Assembly: GCA_046732855.1 (NCBI GenBank)
Contig: JBKPNX010000278.1
Location: forward strand, 1-28,826
Direction of reading: 5' to 3'
Origin: JBKPNX01 sp046732855
GTDB taxonomy: Bacteria > Pseudomonadota > Alphaproteobacteria > Geminicoccales > Geminicoccaceae
Length of the DNA: 28,826 nucleotides
The notes under the pieces are model-generated. The model ran no database searches. It had not been told where the DNA came from and saw nothing but the letters and a program-made list of their open reading frames with translations. Shown here one piece after another: positions 16,520 to 24,401 of the stretch; position 1 is the stretch's first letter; every line of letters begins with the position of its first letter. The translations under genes were made by a program, and so were the position numbers.

Positions 16520-16747
16520 CTACCGATCGAGGCCATCGCGCCAGAACGGTCGGGTCGCCTCGCGTTCCGCCTCGGCGCGCGTGATGCCGATGTCCTTAAG
16601 CATGCGGTCGTCGAGCGTGCGCAGGGTCCGTCTCTGCCGGGCGAGCTCATGCCAGAGCAGCAGGCGAGCAACGGCAACACTTGCAAGCTTCTGAAGCCCG
16701 GAGTCCCGGCGGGAAGCACCGGCGGCGCGTGCTGCGTGAATGGACAT
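16520..16747 (-). CDS. DUF1127 (YjiS-like) small protein
   Basis: The 75-residue protein ends with the typical DUF1127 core: ELARQRRTLRTLDDRMLKDI, then GITRAEAEREATRPFWR. Members are short Arg-rich helical proteins frequent in alphaproteobacteria. Some relatives act in phosphate, RNA or stress physiology, but the role of this one is unknown. AGGAGG lies upstream of ATG 16745-16747, so I chose that start over an in-frame ATG 18 bases earlier. The gene is downstream of the YheT-like hydrolase on the same strand. Confidence 0.9.
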   Translation of the reverse strand: MSIHAARAAGASRRDSGLQKLASVAVARLLLWHELARQRRTLRTLDDRMLKDIGITRAEAEREATRPFWRDGLDR

Positions 16748-16877
16748 GTCGCCCTCCTGGCCCAAGGCAGGGGCGAAGCGTAGGCCCGCCGTGACGCCGG
16801 ACCCACCCGGTTCTTGCGCTCTCGGAAGCGTGTTCGAGTGGAGCCGCGGCGGCCAGAAGCCGCGGCGCGGACGATGC

Positions 16878-17882
16878 TCAGGCCCGGTCGAAAAACAGCT
16901 CGATCTGGCGCAGGTGCCACACGCCGAGCGGATCGTGGAAGCCGAGATGCCCGCCGCTCCGCGGCAGCAGCGCGGTCAGCTTCGGCATCTTCGCCCAAGC
17001 CTGTTCGTAGTAGGGCCTCGCCGGGACGAACGGGTCGTCCTGGGCGTGGATCAGCAGGGTCTCGGTGCCGATCCGACTAAGAAAGTTCTGGCTGGAGCTG
17101 AGATCGTAGAACTCCTGGGCGCCGGCGAAGCCGTGGCGGGGCGCGGTGAACTCATGATCGAACTGCCACAGCGTAGCCGCGCCGAGGATTGCCTTGCGCT
17201 CAGCCTCGCTCAGCTCGGCCCCCGGCGCGGTGCAATTCCGCTTCAGATGCGCCATGATGTAGCGGTGATAGAGATAGTTGCGCCAGCGCATCAGCGAGCG
17301 ACAGCTGCGCGCCAGGTCGAGCGGCGCGGAGACGGTCGCCGCCCGACGCACCGGGCTGTGCCGGCCGACCTCGCCGAGAAACTTGAGCAGCAGGTTGCCG
17401 CCGAGCGAAAAACCGATCGGCAGCACGCCATGGCGGGTCAATTCGGCGGGCAGACGATCGAGTACCGCGGCAAGATCGTTGGTGAGGCCGGCGTGATAGT
17501 GGCCGCGGCAATACGGCCGGGAGGGCCCGGCGCCGCGCAGGTTGACCTTGAGCACCGGATGGCCACGGGCGAGAAAATACGCCGCCGCAACTACCATGTA
17601 GCAACTGCCCTCGTTGCCCGAGATGCCGTGGATCAGCATCACCAGCGGTCGGTCGCGACCCGCCTCGGGCATGTGCAGAGAAAGCACGAGACGATCGCCG
17701 CTGCCGTCGCCGAGCGGCACGATCATCTGCTCGGTCGCCCGGCTGGGCAATGCGTGGTCGAGGCTGAGCGCGTAATTGCGAATGGTCTGAAGATCGCCGC
17801 CCCACCAGGGCAGGCGCGGGCTGAAATCGGAGAGGTTCGATGCGACGGGCTTCAAGTCGGTTCCTCCGTTCACCACGGGCAC
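16878..17882 (-). CDS. YheT/EMB8-like alpha/beta hydrolase
   Basis: The 334-residue protein matches the YheT-type hydrolase family: FSPRLPWWGGDLQTI near the N-terminus, oxyanion motif LIHGISG (84-90), LKVNLRGAGPSRPYCRGHYH, nucleophile elbow GFSLGGN with Ser159, acid in QDDPFVP (Asp282/283) and His312 in SGGHLGFH. Such proteins are esterase-like and cytoplasmic; the substrate is unknown. The start is a GTG at 17880-17882 behind GGGGAGG; a TTG eight codons later behind GGAGG is an alternative. It lies 73 bases downstream of hutI on the same strand and could be read with it. Confidence 0.88.
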   Translation of the reverse strand: MPVVNGGTDLKPVASNLSDFSPRLPWWGGDLQTIRNYALSLDHALPSRATEQMIVPLGDGSGDRLVLSLHMPEAGRDRPLVMLIHGISGNEGSCYMVVAAAYFLARGHPVLKVNLRGAGPSRPYCRGHYHAGLTNDLAAVLDRLPAELTRHGVLPIGFSLGGNLLLKFLGEVGRHSPVRRAATVSAPLDLARSCRSLMRWRNYLYHRYIMAHLKRNCTAPGAELSEAERKAILGAATLWQFDHEFTAPRHGFAGAQEFYDLSSSQNFLSRIGTETLLIHAQDDPFVPARPYYEQAWAKMPKLTALLPRSGGHLGFHDPLGVWHLRQIELFFDRA

Positions 17883-17955
17883 CCACTTGCCTCCCCAGTT
17901 TCACATAACGCGTATGACACAGTTTTGTTGCAAATTTGCGCGAACACAAGCGGGA

Positions 17956-19197
17956 TCACGCGGGCGCTCGCGGATACGAACGTCGACCGTCCCGGAGTAC
18001 GGTCTCGAGCGGGGCGAAGCCCAACCAGTAGCTGAGCTCTGCCGGGCGATGGACCCGCCAGAGCGCAAGATCGGCACGCTGGCCCACCGCCAGCGTCCCG
18101 CGGTCGGCGAGGCCGAGCGCGCGCGCGGCATGGCGCGTCACCCCGGCGAGCGCCTCCTCGGGGGTCAGGCCGAACAGGTTGCACCCCAGATTCAGGATCG
18201 CCAGCAGCGAGGTGACTGGCGAGGAGCCCGGATTGCAGTCGGTCGCGAGCGCGATGGGCACGCGGTGAGCGCGGAACTGCTCGACCGGCGGCTTCTGGCG
18301 CTCGCGCAAGGTGTAGAATGCGCCGGGCAACAGGACGGCGACCGTGCCCGCCGCCGCCATCGCTCGAATGCCGGCTTCGCTCGTATACTCCAGGTGATCG
18401 GCCGACAGCGCGCCAAAGCGCGCCGCGAGAGCCGCGCCGCCGAGATCCGAGAGCTGATCGGCATGCAATTTCACCGGCAGGCCGAGCGCCTTTGCGGTCG
18501 CGAACACCTGCGCCACTTCATCAGGAGTGAACGCGATGCCCTCGCAGAACGCATCGACCGCATCCGCGAGCCCGCGCCGGGCGACCTCCGGCAGCACCTC
18601 GGCGCATATCAGGTCGAGGTAGCCCGCGCGGTCGGTCGCGTATTCCTTGGGCAAAGCGTGCGCGCCGAGGAACGTGGTGCGGATGTGCACCGGGTGCGTC
18701 TCACCCAGGCGGCGCGCCACCTCGAGCATCTTGACCTCGGTGGCGCGATCCAGGCCATAGCCGGACTTGACTTCGACCGTGGTCACTCCCTCGGCCAGAA
18801 GGCAGGTGAGCCGGCGCGCCGCAGTCTCCGTCAGCTCGGCATGGGATGCCTGCCTCGTCGCGGCGACGGTGCGGGCGATGCCGCCCCCCGCGCGCGCGAT
18901 CGCCTCGTACGAGGTGCCCGTCAGCCGCTGCTCGAACTCGCCCGAGCGGTCGCCCCCGAACACGAGATGGGTGTGGCAGTCGATCAGGCCGGGCGTGACC
19001 CAGCCGCCGCCGGCGTCGATCACCTCGCGGGCACCCTGCCGCGGCAGGTCGGCCGCGGCGCCAAGCCAGGCGATCCGGCCGTCCCTGATCGCGAGCGCGC
19101 CATGCTCGATCGCGCCGTACGGCGCCTGACCCTCGACCATGGTCGCGAGATTGACGTTGGTGAGCAGGCTGTCCCAGGTCGGCATCGTCATGTCCAT
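17956..19197 (-). CDS. hutI: Imidazolonepropionase HutI
   Basis: The 413-residue amidohydrolase converts 4-imidazolone-5-propanoate to N-formimino-L-glutamate, the third step of histidine breakdown. Metal ligands are visible: HTH (75-77) in GLIDCHTHLVFGG, His245 in PVKLHADQLSD, His268 in ADHLE and Asp320 in ALATDCNPGSSP. VKSGYGLD (from 143) and GGGI (105-108) are HutI-typical substrate loops. The length is normal. Three in-frame ATGs occur within the first five codons and none has a strong ribosome site, so the exact start is uncertain. It is divergent from hutF across about 109 bases. Confidence 0.96.
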   Translation of the reverse strand: MDMTMPTWDSLLTNVNLATMVEGQAPYGAIEHGALAIRDGRIAWLGAAADLPRQGAREVIDAGGGWVTPGLIDCHTHLVFGGDRSGEFEQRLTGTSYEAIARAGGGIARTVAATRQASHAELTETAARRLTCLLAEGVTTVEVKSGYGLDRATEVKMLEVARRLGETHPVHIRTTFLGAHALPKEYATDRAGYLDLICAEVLPEVARRGLADAVDAFCEGIAFTPDEVAQVFATAKALGLPVKLHADQLSDLGGAALAARFGALSADHLEYTSEAGIRAMAAAGTVAVLLPGAFYTLRERQKPPVEQFRAHRVPIALATDCNPGSSPVTSLLAILNLGCNLFGLTPEEALAGVTRHAARALGLADRGTLAVGQRADLALWRVHRPAELSYWLGFAPLETVLRDGRRSYPRAPA

Positions 19198-19242
19198 GGT
19201 TCAAGGCGCCAGGTTGAATCGCAACCCGAGCGCGCGGCGCGC

Positions 19243-19257
19243 GTCAAGCCGGTTGAC
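19243..19257. promoter_or_regulatory. Inverted repeat between hutI and hutF
   Basis: GTCAA, a 5-base spacer (gccgg) and TTGAC form a perfect 5-bp inverted repeat in the short divergent promoter region of hutI and hutF, where a shared regulator would bind. It does not resemble the TTGTATATACAA-like HutC site I know, so the regulator is unclear and chance is possible. Confidence 0.3.
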
Positions 19258-19306
19258 CGCGCCGGCCCGCATCCGTAGCGATCGGACGCGCAAGGAGAGA
19301 GCGACG

Positions 19307-20677
19307 ATGACGGTGCTTTGGGCCGAGGCGGCGCTATTGCCCGCGGGTTTTGCCGAGGGGGTCAGGCTGGAGGTCGACGCCCGCGGCGATCTGACCAGGG
19401 TCGAGGCCGGCACCGAGCCGGCCGACGCCGAGCGCCTGCCCGGCGTGGTCCTGCCCGGCATGCCGAATCTGCACAGCCACGCCTTTCAGCGGGCGATGGC
19501 CGGTCGCGCGGAGCGCCTCCCCCCCGGCGAGGCGTCGTTCTGGACTTGGCGCGAGGTGATGTACCGGTTTCTCGGAAAGATCGGCCCGGACGAGCTACGC
19601 GCGATCGCCGCCCAGGTCTACGTCGAGATGCTCGAGGCGGGCTACACCGCGGTCGGCGAGTTCCATTACCTGCATCATCAGGCCGACGGGCGTGCCTACG
19701 CCGACCCGGCTGAGCAGTCCTGGGCGATCCTCGAGGCGCAGCGCGCGAGTGGCATCGGGCTGACCCATCTGCCCGTCCTCTACATGGCGGGCGGCTTCGG
19801 CGGGAGGCCGGTCGAGGCCGGGCAGCGTCGCTTTGCGCACGCGCAGGACAGCTTCGCCGATCTGCTGGCGCGCCTCGCGCCGCGCTTCGCCGGCGACCCG
19901 GATCTGCGCCTCGGGCTTGCGCCGCACTCGTTGCGTGCGCTGCCGGACCAGGCGCTCCGCGACGCCGTGGCGCTGGCCGATACGATCGACGCCGCGGCGC
20001 CGATCCACATCCACGTCGCCGAGCAGGTCAAGGAGGTGCGCGATTGCCTCGAGTGGTGCGGCGCACGCCCGGTCCGCCATCTGTTCGACCTCGCCGACGT
20101 CGGCCAGCGCTGGTGCCTGATCCACGCCACGCAGATGGACGAGGCGGAGACGGAGCTGCTCGCGCGCAGCGGCGCGGTCGCGGGGCTCTGCCCAACCACG
20201 GAGGCCAATCTCGGCGATGGGCTGTTCAACCTCGGCGGCTATTTCGCGGCTGGCGGCCGGTTCGGCATCGGCTCGGACAGCCACGTCTCGATCAGCCCGA
20301 TCGAGGAGCTGCGCTGGCTGGAGTACGGCCAGCGCGCGGGCAGCCTACGCCGGCTGATCGCGGCGAGCGCGGACCAGCCACATTGCGGCGCCCGGCTGTG
20401 GCGGGACGCGCTGATGGGCGGCGCGCAGGCGCTCGGAAGGAGGATCGGCCGCCTTGAGGAGGGCTGCCGCGCCGACCTGATCCGGCTCGACGCCGCGCAT
20501 CCGATCCTCGCCGGCAGCCGCGGCGACGCCTTGCTCGACGCGCTGGTGTTCTCCGGGAATGTCAATCCGGTGCGCGACGTCATGGTCGGCGGCCGCTGGC
20601 TGGTGCGGGGCGGCCGCCACCTCAGGCGCGACGACATCGCCGAGGCGTACCGCGCGACGCTGCGGCGGCTGGCCTGA
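19307..20677 (+). CDS. hutF: Formimidoylglutamate deiminase HutF
   Basis: The 456-residue amidohydrolase hydrolyses N-formimino-L-glutamate to N-formyl-L-glutamate and ammonia, taking the product of HutI next door. Visible features are the first metal pair in NLHSHAFQRAMAGR (His56, His58), FWTWREVMYRF, YTAVGEFHYLHHQ, the IHIHVAEQ metal histidine, the CLIHATQMD block and GIGSDSHVSISP (metal Asp). HutF points to the deiminase route that needs HutG formylglutamate amidohydrolase; hutG, hutH and hutU are not in the window. ATG 19307 follows AAGGAGAGAG. The frame is open further upstream, but that text is shadow sequence within the divergent promoter region. Confidence 0.95.
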   Translation: MTVLWAEAALLPAGFAEGVRLEVDARGDLTRVEAGTEPADAERLPGVVLPGMPNLHSHAFQRAMAGRAERLPPGEASFWTWREVMYRFLGKIGPDELRAIAAQVYVEMLEAGYTAVGEFHYLHHQADGRAYADPAEQSWAILEAQRASGIGLTHLPVLYMAGGFGGRPVEAGQRRFAHAQDSFADLLARLAPRFAGDPDLRLGLAPHSLRALPDQALRDAVALADTIDAAAPIHIHVAEQVKEVRDCLEWCGARPVRHLFDLADVGQRWCLIHATQMDEAETELLARSGAVAGLCPTTEANLGDGLFNLGGYFAAGGRFGIGSDSHVSISPIEELRWLEYGQRAGSLRRLIAASADQPHCGARLWRDALMGGAQALGRRIGRLEEGCRADLIRLDAAHPILAGSRGDALLDALVFSGNVNPVRDVMVGGRWLVRGGRHLRRDDIAEAYRATLRRLA

Positions 20678-20812
20678 TCGGTTCAATGCTTGCCGCGCGC
20701 CCGATCTCGGGTTGCCGCACGACGCTTGGGAAGCTGAGCCGAACGTTCAGTCAGCTATCGAGAGCTTTGGCAGCCGGATACCGGGTGGTTTTGCAGTCCG
20801 CTATCGGGTGTT

Positions 20813-20888
<76 letters not shown>

Positions 20889-21308
20889 ACGCACCTGCCG
20901 ACGCACCGGCCCCTGACCAGCTACTCTTCGCGTGGTCCGGGAAGTACCGGATCATGGAAATCCGGGCGTCGTACCGGCAACAGCCCCTACATCCCGAGCG
21001 GCACCACCGTCAAGTCCGTTGTCGCCGGCTCGGTACTCGCGGCCGCGGTCGTTCGCAGTCCCTAGCGGCCCCGCGCTTGAACGATGCAGGTGTGAGCTGG
21101 TTCATAGTCGCCGCGCCTCCTTTTCTGCATTTTAGCTTTTGCGCATCTCCGCTCCCGTCCGGGCAAGAGACAGGGCGTGGCTGCGTCAAGACGCCAGCAG
21201 AGGGCACAAACTCATGTGCAGTAGCGACCGTAGAGTCATTGCTCCGTCGGGCAGACAAATCGTTTTTCCCGTCGGCATGCCGCCCCCCATCCCCTGGATA
21301 ACGACACG
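20889..21308. other. Intergenic stretch between tRNA-Ala and the membrane protein gene
   Basis: No gene is supported here. Open frames are short and lack ribosome sites. The left end must contain the tRNA promoter (minus strand) and the right end the leader of the membrane protein gene, but I cannot point to convincing -35/-10 pairs. Base composition drops toward the right, in line with the lower GC of the following gene. Confidence 0.4.
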
Positions 21309-22325
21309 ATGCTCAAGTATTTTCTGTCTGAGCTCGATGTCCGCGCGACGTTCATCGCACCCAGGATTGCGGGCGACGCCGAGAAGACAAAGATGCTCGC
21401 AGATCTGCGGGATCAGCTCAGCACTTTCTTCGAGCGCCATGCGAATGCCGGTCCAAGTCTGGCCGACGATGCCTGGAACCAGGCCTATCATCTCGAGCGC
21501 CTGCTCGCGCTGATCCAGCCAGCGGACATGCTGCTCGGGGAAGTGCGGCGGCGTCTCAGTGAGGCGACCGAGGAGAAAATCCCCGCCGCGGCTCGCCTTC
21601 GCTCGGCCTTCGAGGCCGCAGAGCCTCAGATCATGGACACCAATCAGTCGCCGCCGGCACTGAAGGACAATGCGGAATCCCAACTGCGCGCGCTGCTCTT
21701 GGATGTTCTTGAAGAGATGCACTGGACTTTTCAACGCAAATTCCATTCTCGCCCGATACAAAAAAGCGCCACCAGGCGACTTGTCTGGATCGGTTTGGCA
21801 GCTTGTGCCTTGTTCATCCTGCCCTATGTCTACATATATATCCGGCTATGCTTGAATGATACCTATCATCTACCCTTGCACAACTGGGCGTGGCTGCCGT
21901 TGTGGACGGCCATGACCTCTGGATTCTTCGGCGCGATGTTCAGTCGGCTCTGGTACCTGCAAAACAACTGGAATGCGCTTAGCTTGGGCGCGCTCAAGGA
22001 CGCCCGCGACTTCTCCTCTCTTTGTTTGAGAGGCGCTGTCGGGATGACCGGCGCCGTCGTGGTCTACTACTTTCTGTTGTCGGGAGTGATCGGTGGCGGC
22101 TTGTTCCCCCAGTTCAAACAGATCGGGCTGCACCAGCTCGATTTCAGCGAGACGCCTTCGGTCAAGAGTGCCGTGCCGCTGCGGCTGATTCTGCCGAACG
22201 CGCAGTTGGCGCTGCTGGTGGTCTGGAGCTTTCTCGCTGGCTTCTCCGAGCGGTTGGTGCCGAGTATCCTGCAGACGACGGAAGCTTCGTTGGGCGAAAG
22301 CGCGGCGCAGCGTCAGAAGACGTAA
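21309..22325 (+). CDS. Unrecognised membrane protein, four predicted helices
   Basis: The 338-residue protein has a soluble helical N-terminal half (about 1-155, with acidic stretches such as QLRALLLDVLEEMHWTFQRK) followed by four likely membrane helices: 158-179 (IGLAACALFILPYVYIYI), 194-212, 242-266 (GMTGAVVVYYFLLSGVIGGG) and 298-313 (AQLALLVVWSFLAGF). The end of the last helix reads AGFSERLVPSIL, a turn seen in several bacterial membrane proteins of unknown role. I do not recognise the family and give no function. The ATG has no good ribosome site and the frame is open upstream, so the start is tentative. Codon use is less GC-biased than in all neighbours (for example TAC ATA TAT ATC), which hints at recent acquisition. 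Confidence 0.65.
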   Translation: MLKYFLSELDVRATFIAPRIAGDAEKTKMLADLRDQLSTFFERHANAGPSLADDAWNQAYHLERLLALIQPADMLLGEVRRRLSEATEEKIPAAARLRSAFEAAEPQIMDTNQSPPALKDNAESQLRALLLDVLEEMHWTFQRKFHSRPIQKSATRRLVWIGLAACALFILPYVYIYIRLCLNDTYHLPLHNWAWLPLWTAMTSGFFGAMFSRLWYLQNNWNALSLGALKDARDFSSLCLRGAVGMTGAVVVYYFLLSGVIGGGLFPQFKQIGLHQLDFSETPSVKSAVPLRLILPNAQLALLVVWSFLAGFSERLVPSILQTTEASLGESAAQRQKT

Positions 22326-22420
22326 GACGACTTTGACGAGGTTGCCGCAGCAGGGCGTCCCCGGGCTCCTCGCTCGCCGTTCAGGCGAACCGCATCGCCA
22401 GCGGACGTGGTGTGGTCGTC

Positions 22421-23662
22421 TCAGCGCAGCGTCAAGCCGTCCAGCGGCAGGTCGGGTGTGCGCCCGGCGATCAGATCGGCGGTGATCTTGGCCGTGCCGC
22501 ACGCCATGGTCCAGCCCATGTGGCCATGGCCGGTGTTGTAGTAAAGGTTGCGATAGCGCCCGCGGCCCTGGATCGGCGTGCCCTCGGGCGTCATCGGGCG
22601 CAGGCACGCCCAGTACTGCGGCCGGTTGTAATCGGCGGCATTCGGCAGCAGGTCGCGCAGCGAACGCAGGATGTGCGTGAAGTCGGCCGGCCGATGGCTC
22701 GTGTCGTAGCCGGCGAACTCGGCGGTCGAGGTGGCGCGCAGGCGATCGCCCATGCGCACGTACGCGCACAGATTGTCCTCATCGATGCCACCTTTCGTCG
22801 GCGGATTGTTGGCGCCGTCGATCGGCACGGTCAGCGAGTAGCCCTTCACCGGGTAGACCGGGATGCGCTCGGCGAGGCCCGTGATCAGCGGGCTGTAGCT
22901 GCCCAGCGAGAGAACGTAGCAGTCGCCGCGCACCTCGCCGCGATCGGTGACCACACGCTCGACCCGGTCGCCCGCGACGTCGACGCCCTTGATCGCGGTG
23001 CGGTACCGGAAGCTCGCGCCCCGCCCGGCGCATACCGCGGCGAGCGCGCGCGAGAACTTGGCGGCGTCGCCGCTCTCGTCGGTCGGGCAGTAGATGGCGC
23101 CCGCGATCCGGTCCTTGGCCGGGCCGAGCGCCGGGTCGATCTCGGCCGCCCGATCGCGGTCGACCACCTCCATCGGCTGGCCGGCGTCGGCCAGGATGCG
23201 CAGATTCGCGATGCCGCGCTCCAGGGTCTCCGGCGTGCGGTGCAGATACAGGATGCCGCCCCGCATGCCGTCGTACTCGACCCCGGTCGCGGCCACCACC
23301 TGCTGCAGCAGCTGCTGGGCGTAAGCGCAGAGGCGGTGCTTGATCCGGGTGTTGGCGCAAGCGTGCGCCTCGGTGCACTGGCGCAGGAACGCTAGCGAGA
23401 AGCGCCAGAACGCCGGATCGGCCCGGAAGCGGAAGCGCAGCGGCTGGTCGGACTTGATCAGGGAGCGGATCAGGATGCGCAGCGCGCGCGGATTCGCCCA
23501 GGCGAGCGCATGGCCGACGGCGACCAGCCCGGCGTTGGCGAAGCTGGTCTCGCACGCGGCCTCGGGCTGGCGGTCGATCATCGTGACCTCGTGGCCGTCC
23601 TCGAGCAGCTGCCAGGCCGTGGTCACGCCGACCACGCCCACGCCCATGACGACGACGTGCAT
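22421..23662 (-). CDS. dadA: FAD-dependent D-amino acid dehydrogenase (DadA-like)
   Basis: The 413-residue flavoprotein begins with the dinucleotide-binding fold MHVVVMGVGVVGVTTAWQLL (GxGxxG from residue 7) ending in Asp/Arg for FAD ribose binding (TMIDRQ). DadA-typical text follows: ETSFANAGLV, RALRILIRSLIKSDQPLRFR, YPVKGYSLTVPI and, near the C-terminus, LRPMTPEGTPIQG and YYNTGHGHMGWTMACGTAKI. The family oxidises D-amino acids to 2-oxo acids and ammonia through an imine, passing electrons to the respiratory chain at the inner membrane. It lies 11 bases downstream of a RidA-type imine deaminase gene, which fits that chemistry. A related glycine/sarcosine-type oxidase cannot be excluded. Confidence 0.88.
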   Translation of the reverse strand: MHVVVMGVGVVGVTTAWQLLEDGHEVTMIDRQPEAACETSFANAGLVAVGHALAWANPRALRILIRSLIKSDQPLRFRFRADPAFWRFSLAFLRQCTEAHACANTRIKHRLCAYAQQLLQQVVAATGVEYDGMRGGILYLHRTPETLERGIANLRILADAGQPMEVVDRDRAAEIDPALGPAKDRIAGAIYCPTDESGDAAKFSRALAAVCAGRGASFRYRTAIKGVDVAGDRVERVVTDRGEVRGDCYVLSLGSYSPLITGLAERIPVYPVKGYSLTVPIDGANNPPTKGGIDEDNLCAYVRMGDRLRATSTAEFAGYDTSHRPADFTHILRSLRDLLPNAADYNRPQYWACLRPMTPEGTPIQGRGRYRNLYYNTGHGHMGWTMACGTAKITADLIAGRTPDLPLDGLTLR

Positions 23663-23673
23663 GGGCGGACGCC

Positions 23674-24027
23674 TCAGGCGCGCGCCGCCGTGACCATGAT
23701 CTCGATCTTGTAGTCCGGGTGGGCGAGCCGCGCCTGGACCGTCGCGCGCGCCGGGGTATGGCCGGGCGCCACCCAGGCGTCCCACACCTGGTTCATCTCA
23801 TCGAAAGTCGCCATGTCGACGAGCCAGATGTTGGCGGTGAGCAGCTTGGATTTGTCGGTCCCGGCGGCGTGGAGCAGCCGGTCGATCGCCGCCAGAACGT
23901 CGTTCGTCTGCTCGGCGACCGAGGCGCCGCGCGCGCCCTGCGCGACCTGCCCCGCCGTGTACACGGTATCGCCGTAGACCACGCACTGGCTCATGCGGGG
24001 CCCGACCTCGAAGCGCTGAATGCTCAT
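23674..24027 (-). CDS. RidA/YjgF-family enamine/imine deaminase
   Basis: The 117-residue protein has the RidA fold: RMSQCVVYGDTVYTAGQVAQ, LLTANIWLVDMATFDEMNQV, GHTPARATVQARLAHPDYKI. The catalytic arginine (Arg94 in PARAT) and the partner acid Glu109 sit 15 residues apart, as in E. coli RidA (Arg105, Glu120), so an active deaminase is likely. RidA proteins hydrolyse reactive 2-imino acids to 2-oxo acids. ATG 24025-24027 follows GGAGGAACCAGCC. The downstream gene encodes an imine-producing D-amino acid dehydrogenase, suggesting a two-gene unit that makes and clears the same intermediate. Confidence 0.93.
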   Translation of the reverse strand: MSIQRFEVGPRMSQCVVYGDTVYTAGQVAQGARGASVAEQTNDVLAAIDRLLHAAGTDKSKLLTANIWLVDMATFDEMNQVWDAWVAPGHTPARATVQARLAHPDYKIEIMVTAARA

Positions 24028-24401
24028 GGCTGGTTCCTCCCCCTTGTCGCCACTCAAGCGAGGGAAGACTACGCGGATGGGGCTGCTTTGTCCAAACCTG
24101 CAGAGCGGGGCACCCGTGCCTCTTACATCTACCCGGCGTGGCGCCGTTCGTGGCGATGCCGCTGCTGATCCCGGCCGTGCGCCGCCGTTTTCCCGGTTTG
24201 GGCCACTCGGTTGCCGGACGTGATCTTCGGTCAGGCTCGCACCGGCCGAGGCGATCAGGATGGTTGGCGAACGCTCGACCGATGGGGCAATGCTCGACCT
24301 GACCCGGGCGCCGTGTCGATTGATGATTGTCGCTCAGATGCCGCGCCATTCGCGCGTGCAGCCGCTATAGTAAGGCGCGACCAGGACACGAGAGAGCACC
24401 G
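24028..24401. other. Divergent intergenic region between ridA-dadA and the cyclase gene
   Basis: This 374-base region separates two divergent units and shows no supported gene. On the plus strand TATAGT at 24366-24371 could be a -10 element for the cyclase gene, but its -35 region is poor. The minus strand must hold the ridA promoter, which I cannot place. A longer plus-strand frame opens at 24327 and joins the cyclase gene, but lacks a ribosome site and domain-like text. Confidence 0.4.

Noticed and set aside
16740..18035. A 431-codon plus-strand open frame
   Set aside because: It is antisense to the YheT-like hydrolase with a clear GFSLGGN elbow.
17887..19278. A 463-codon plus-strand open frame
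   Set aside because: It is antisense to hutI, which has all its metal ligands; the frame is Arg/Ala/Gly-rich without motifs.
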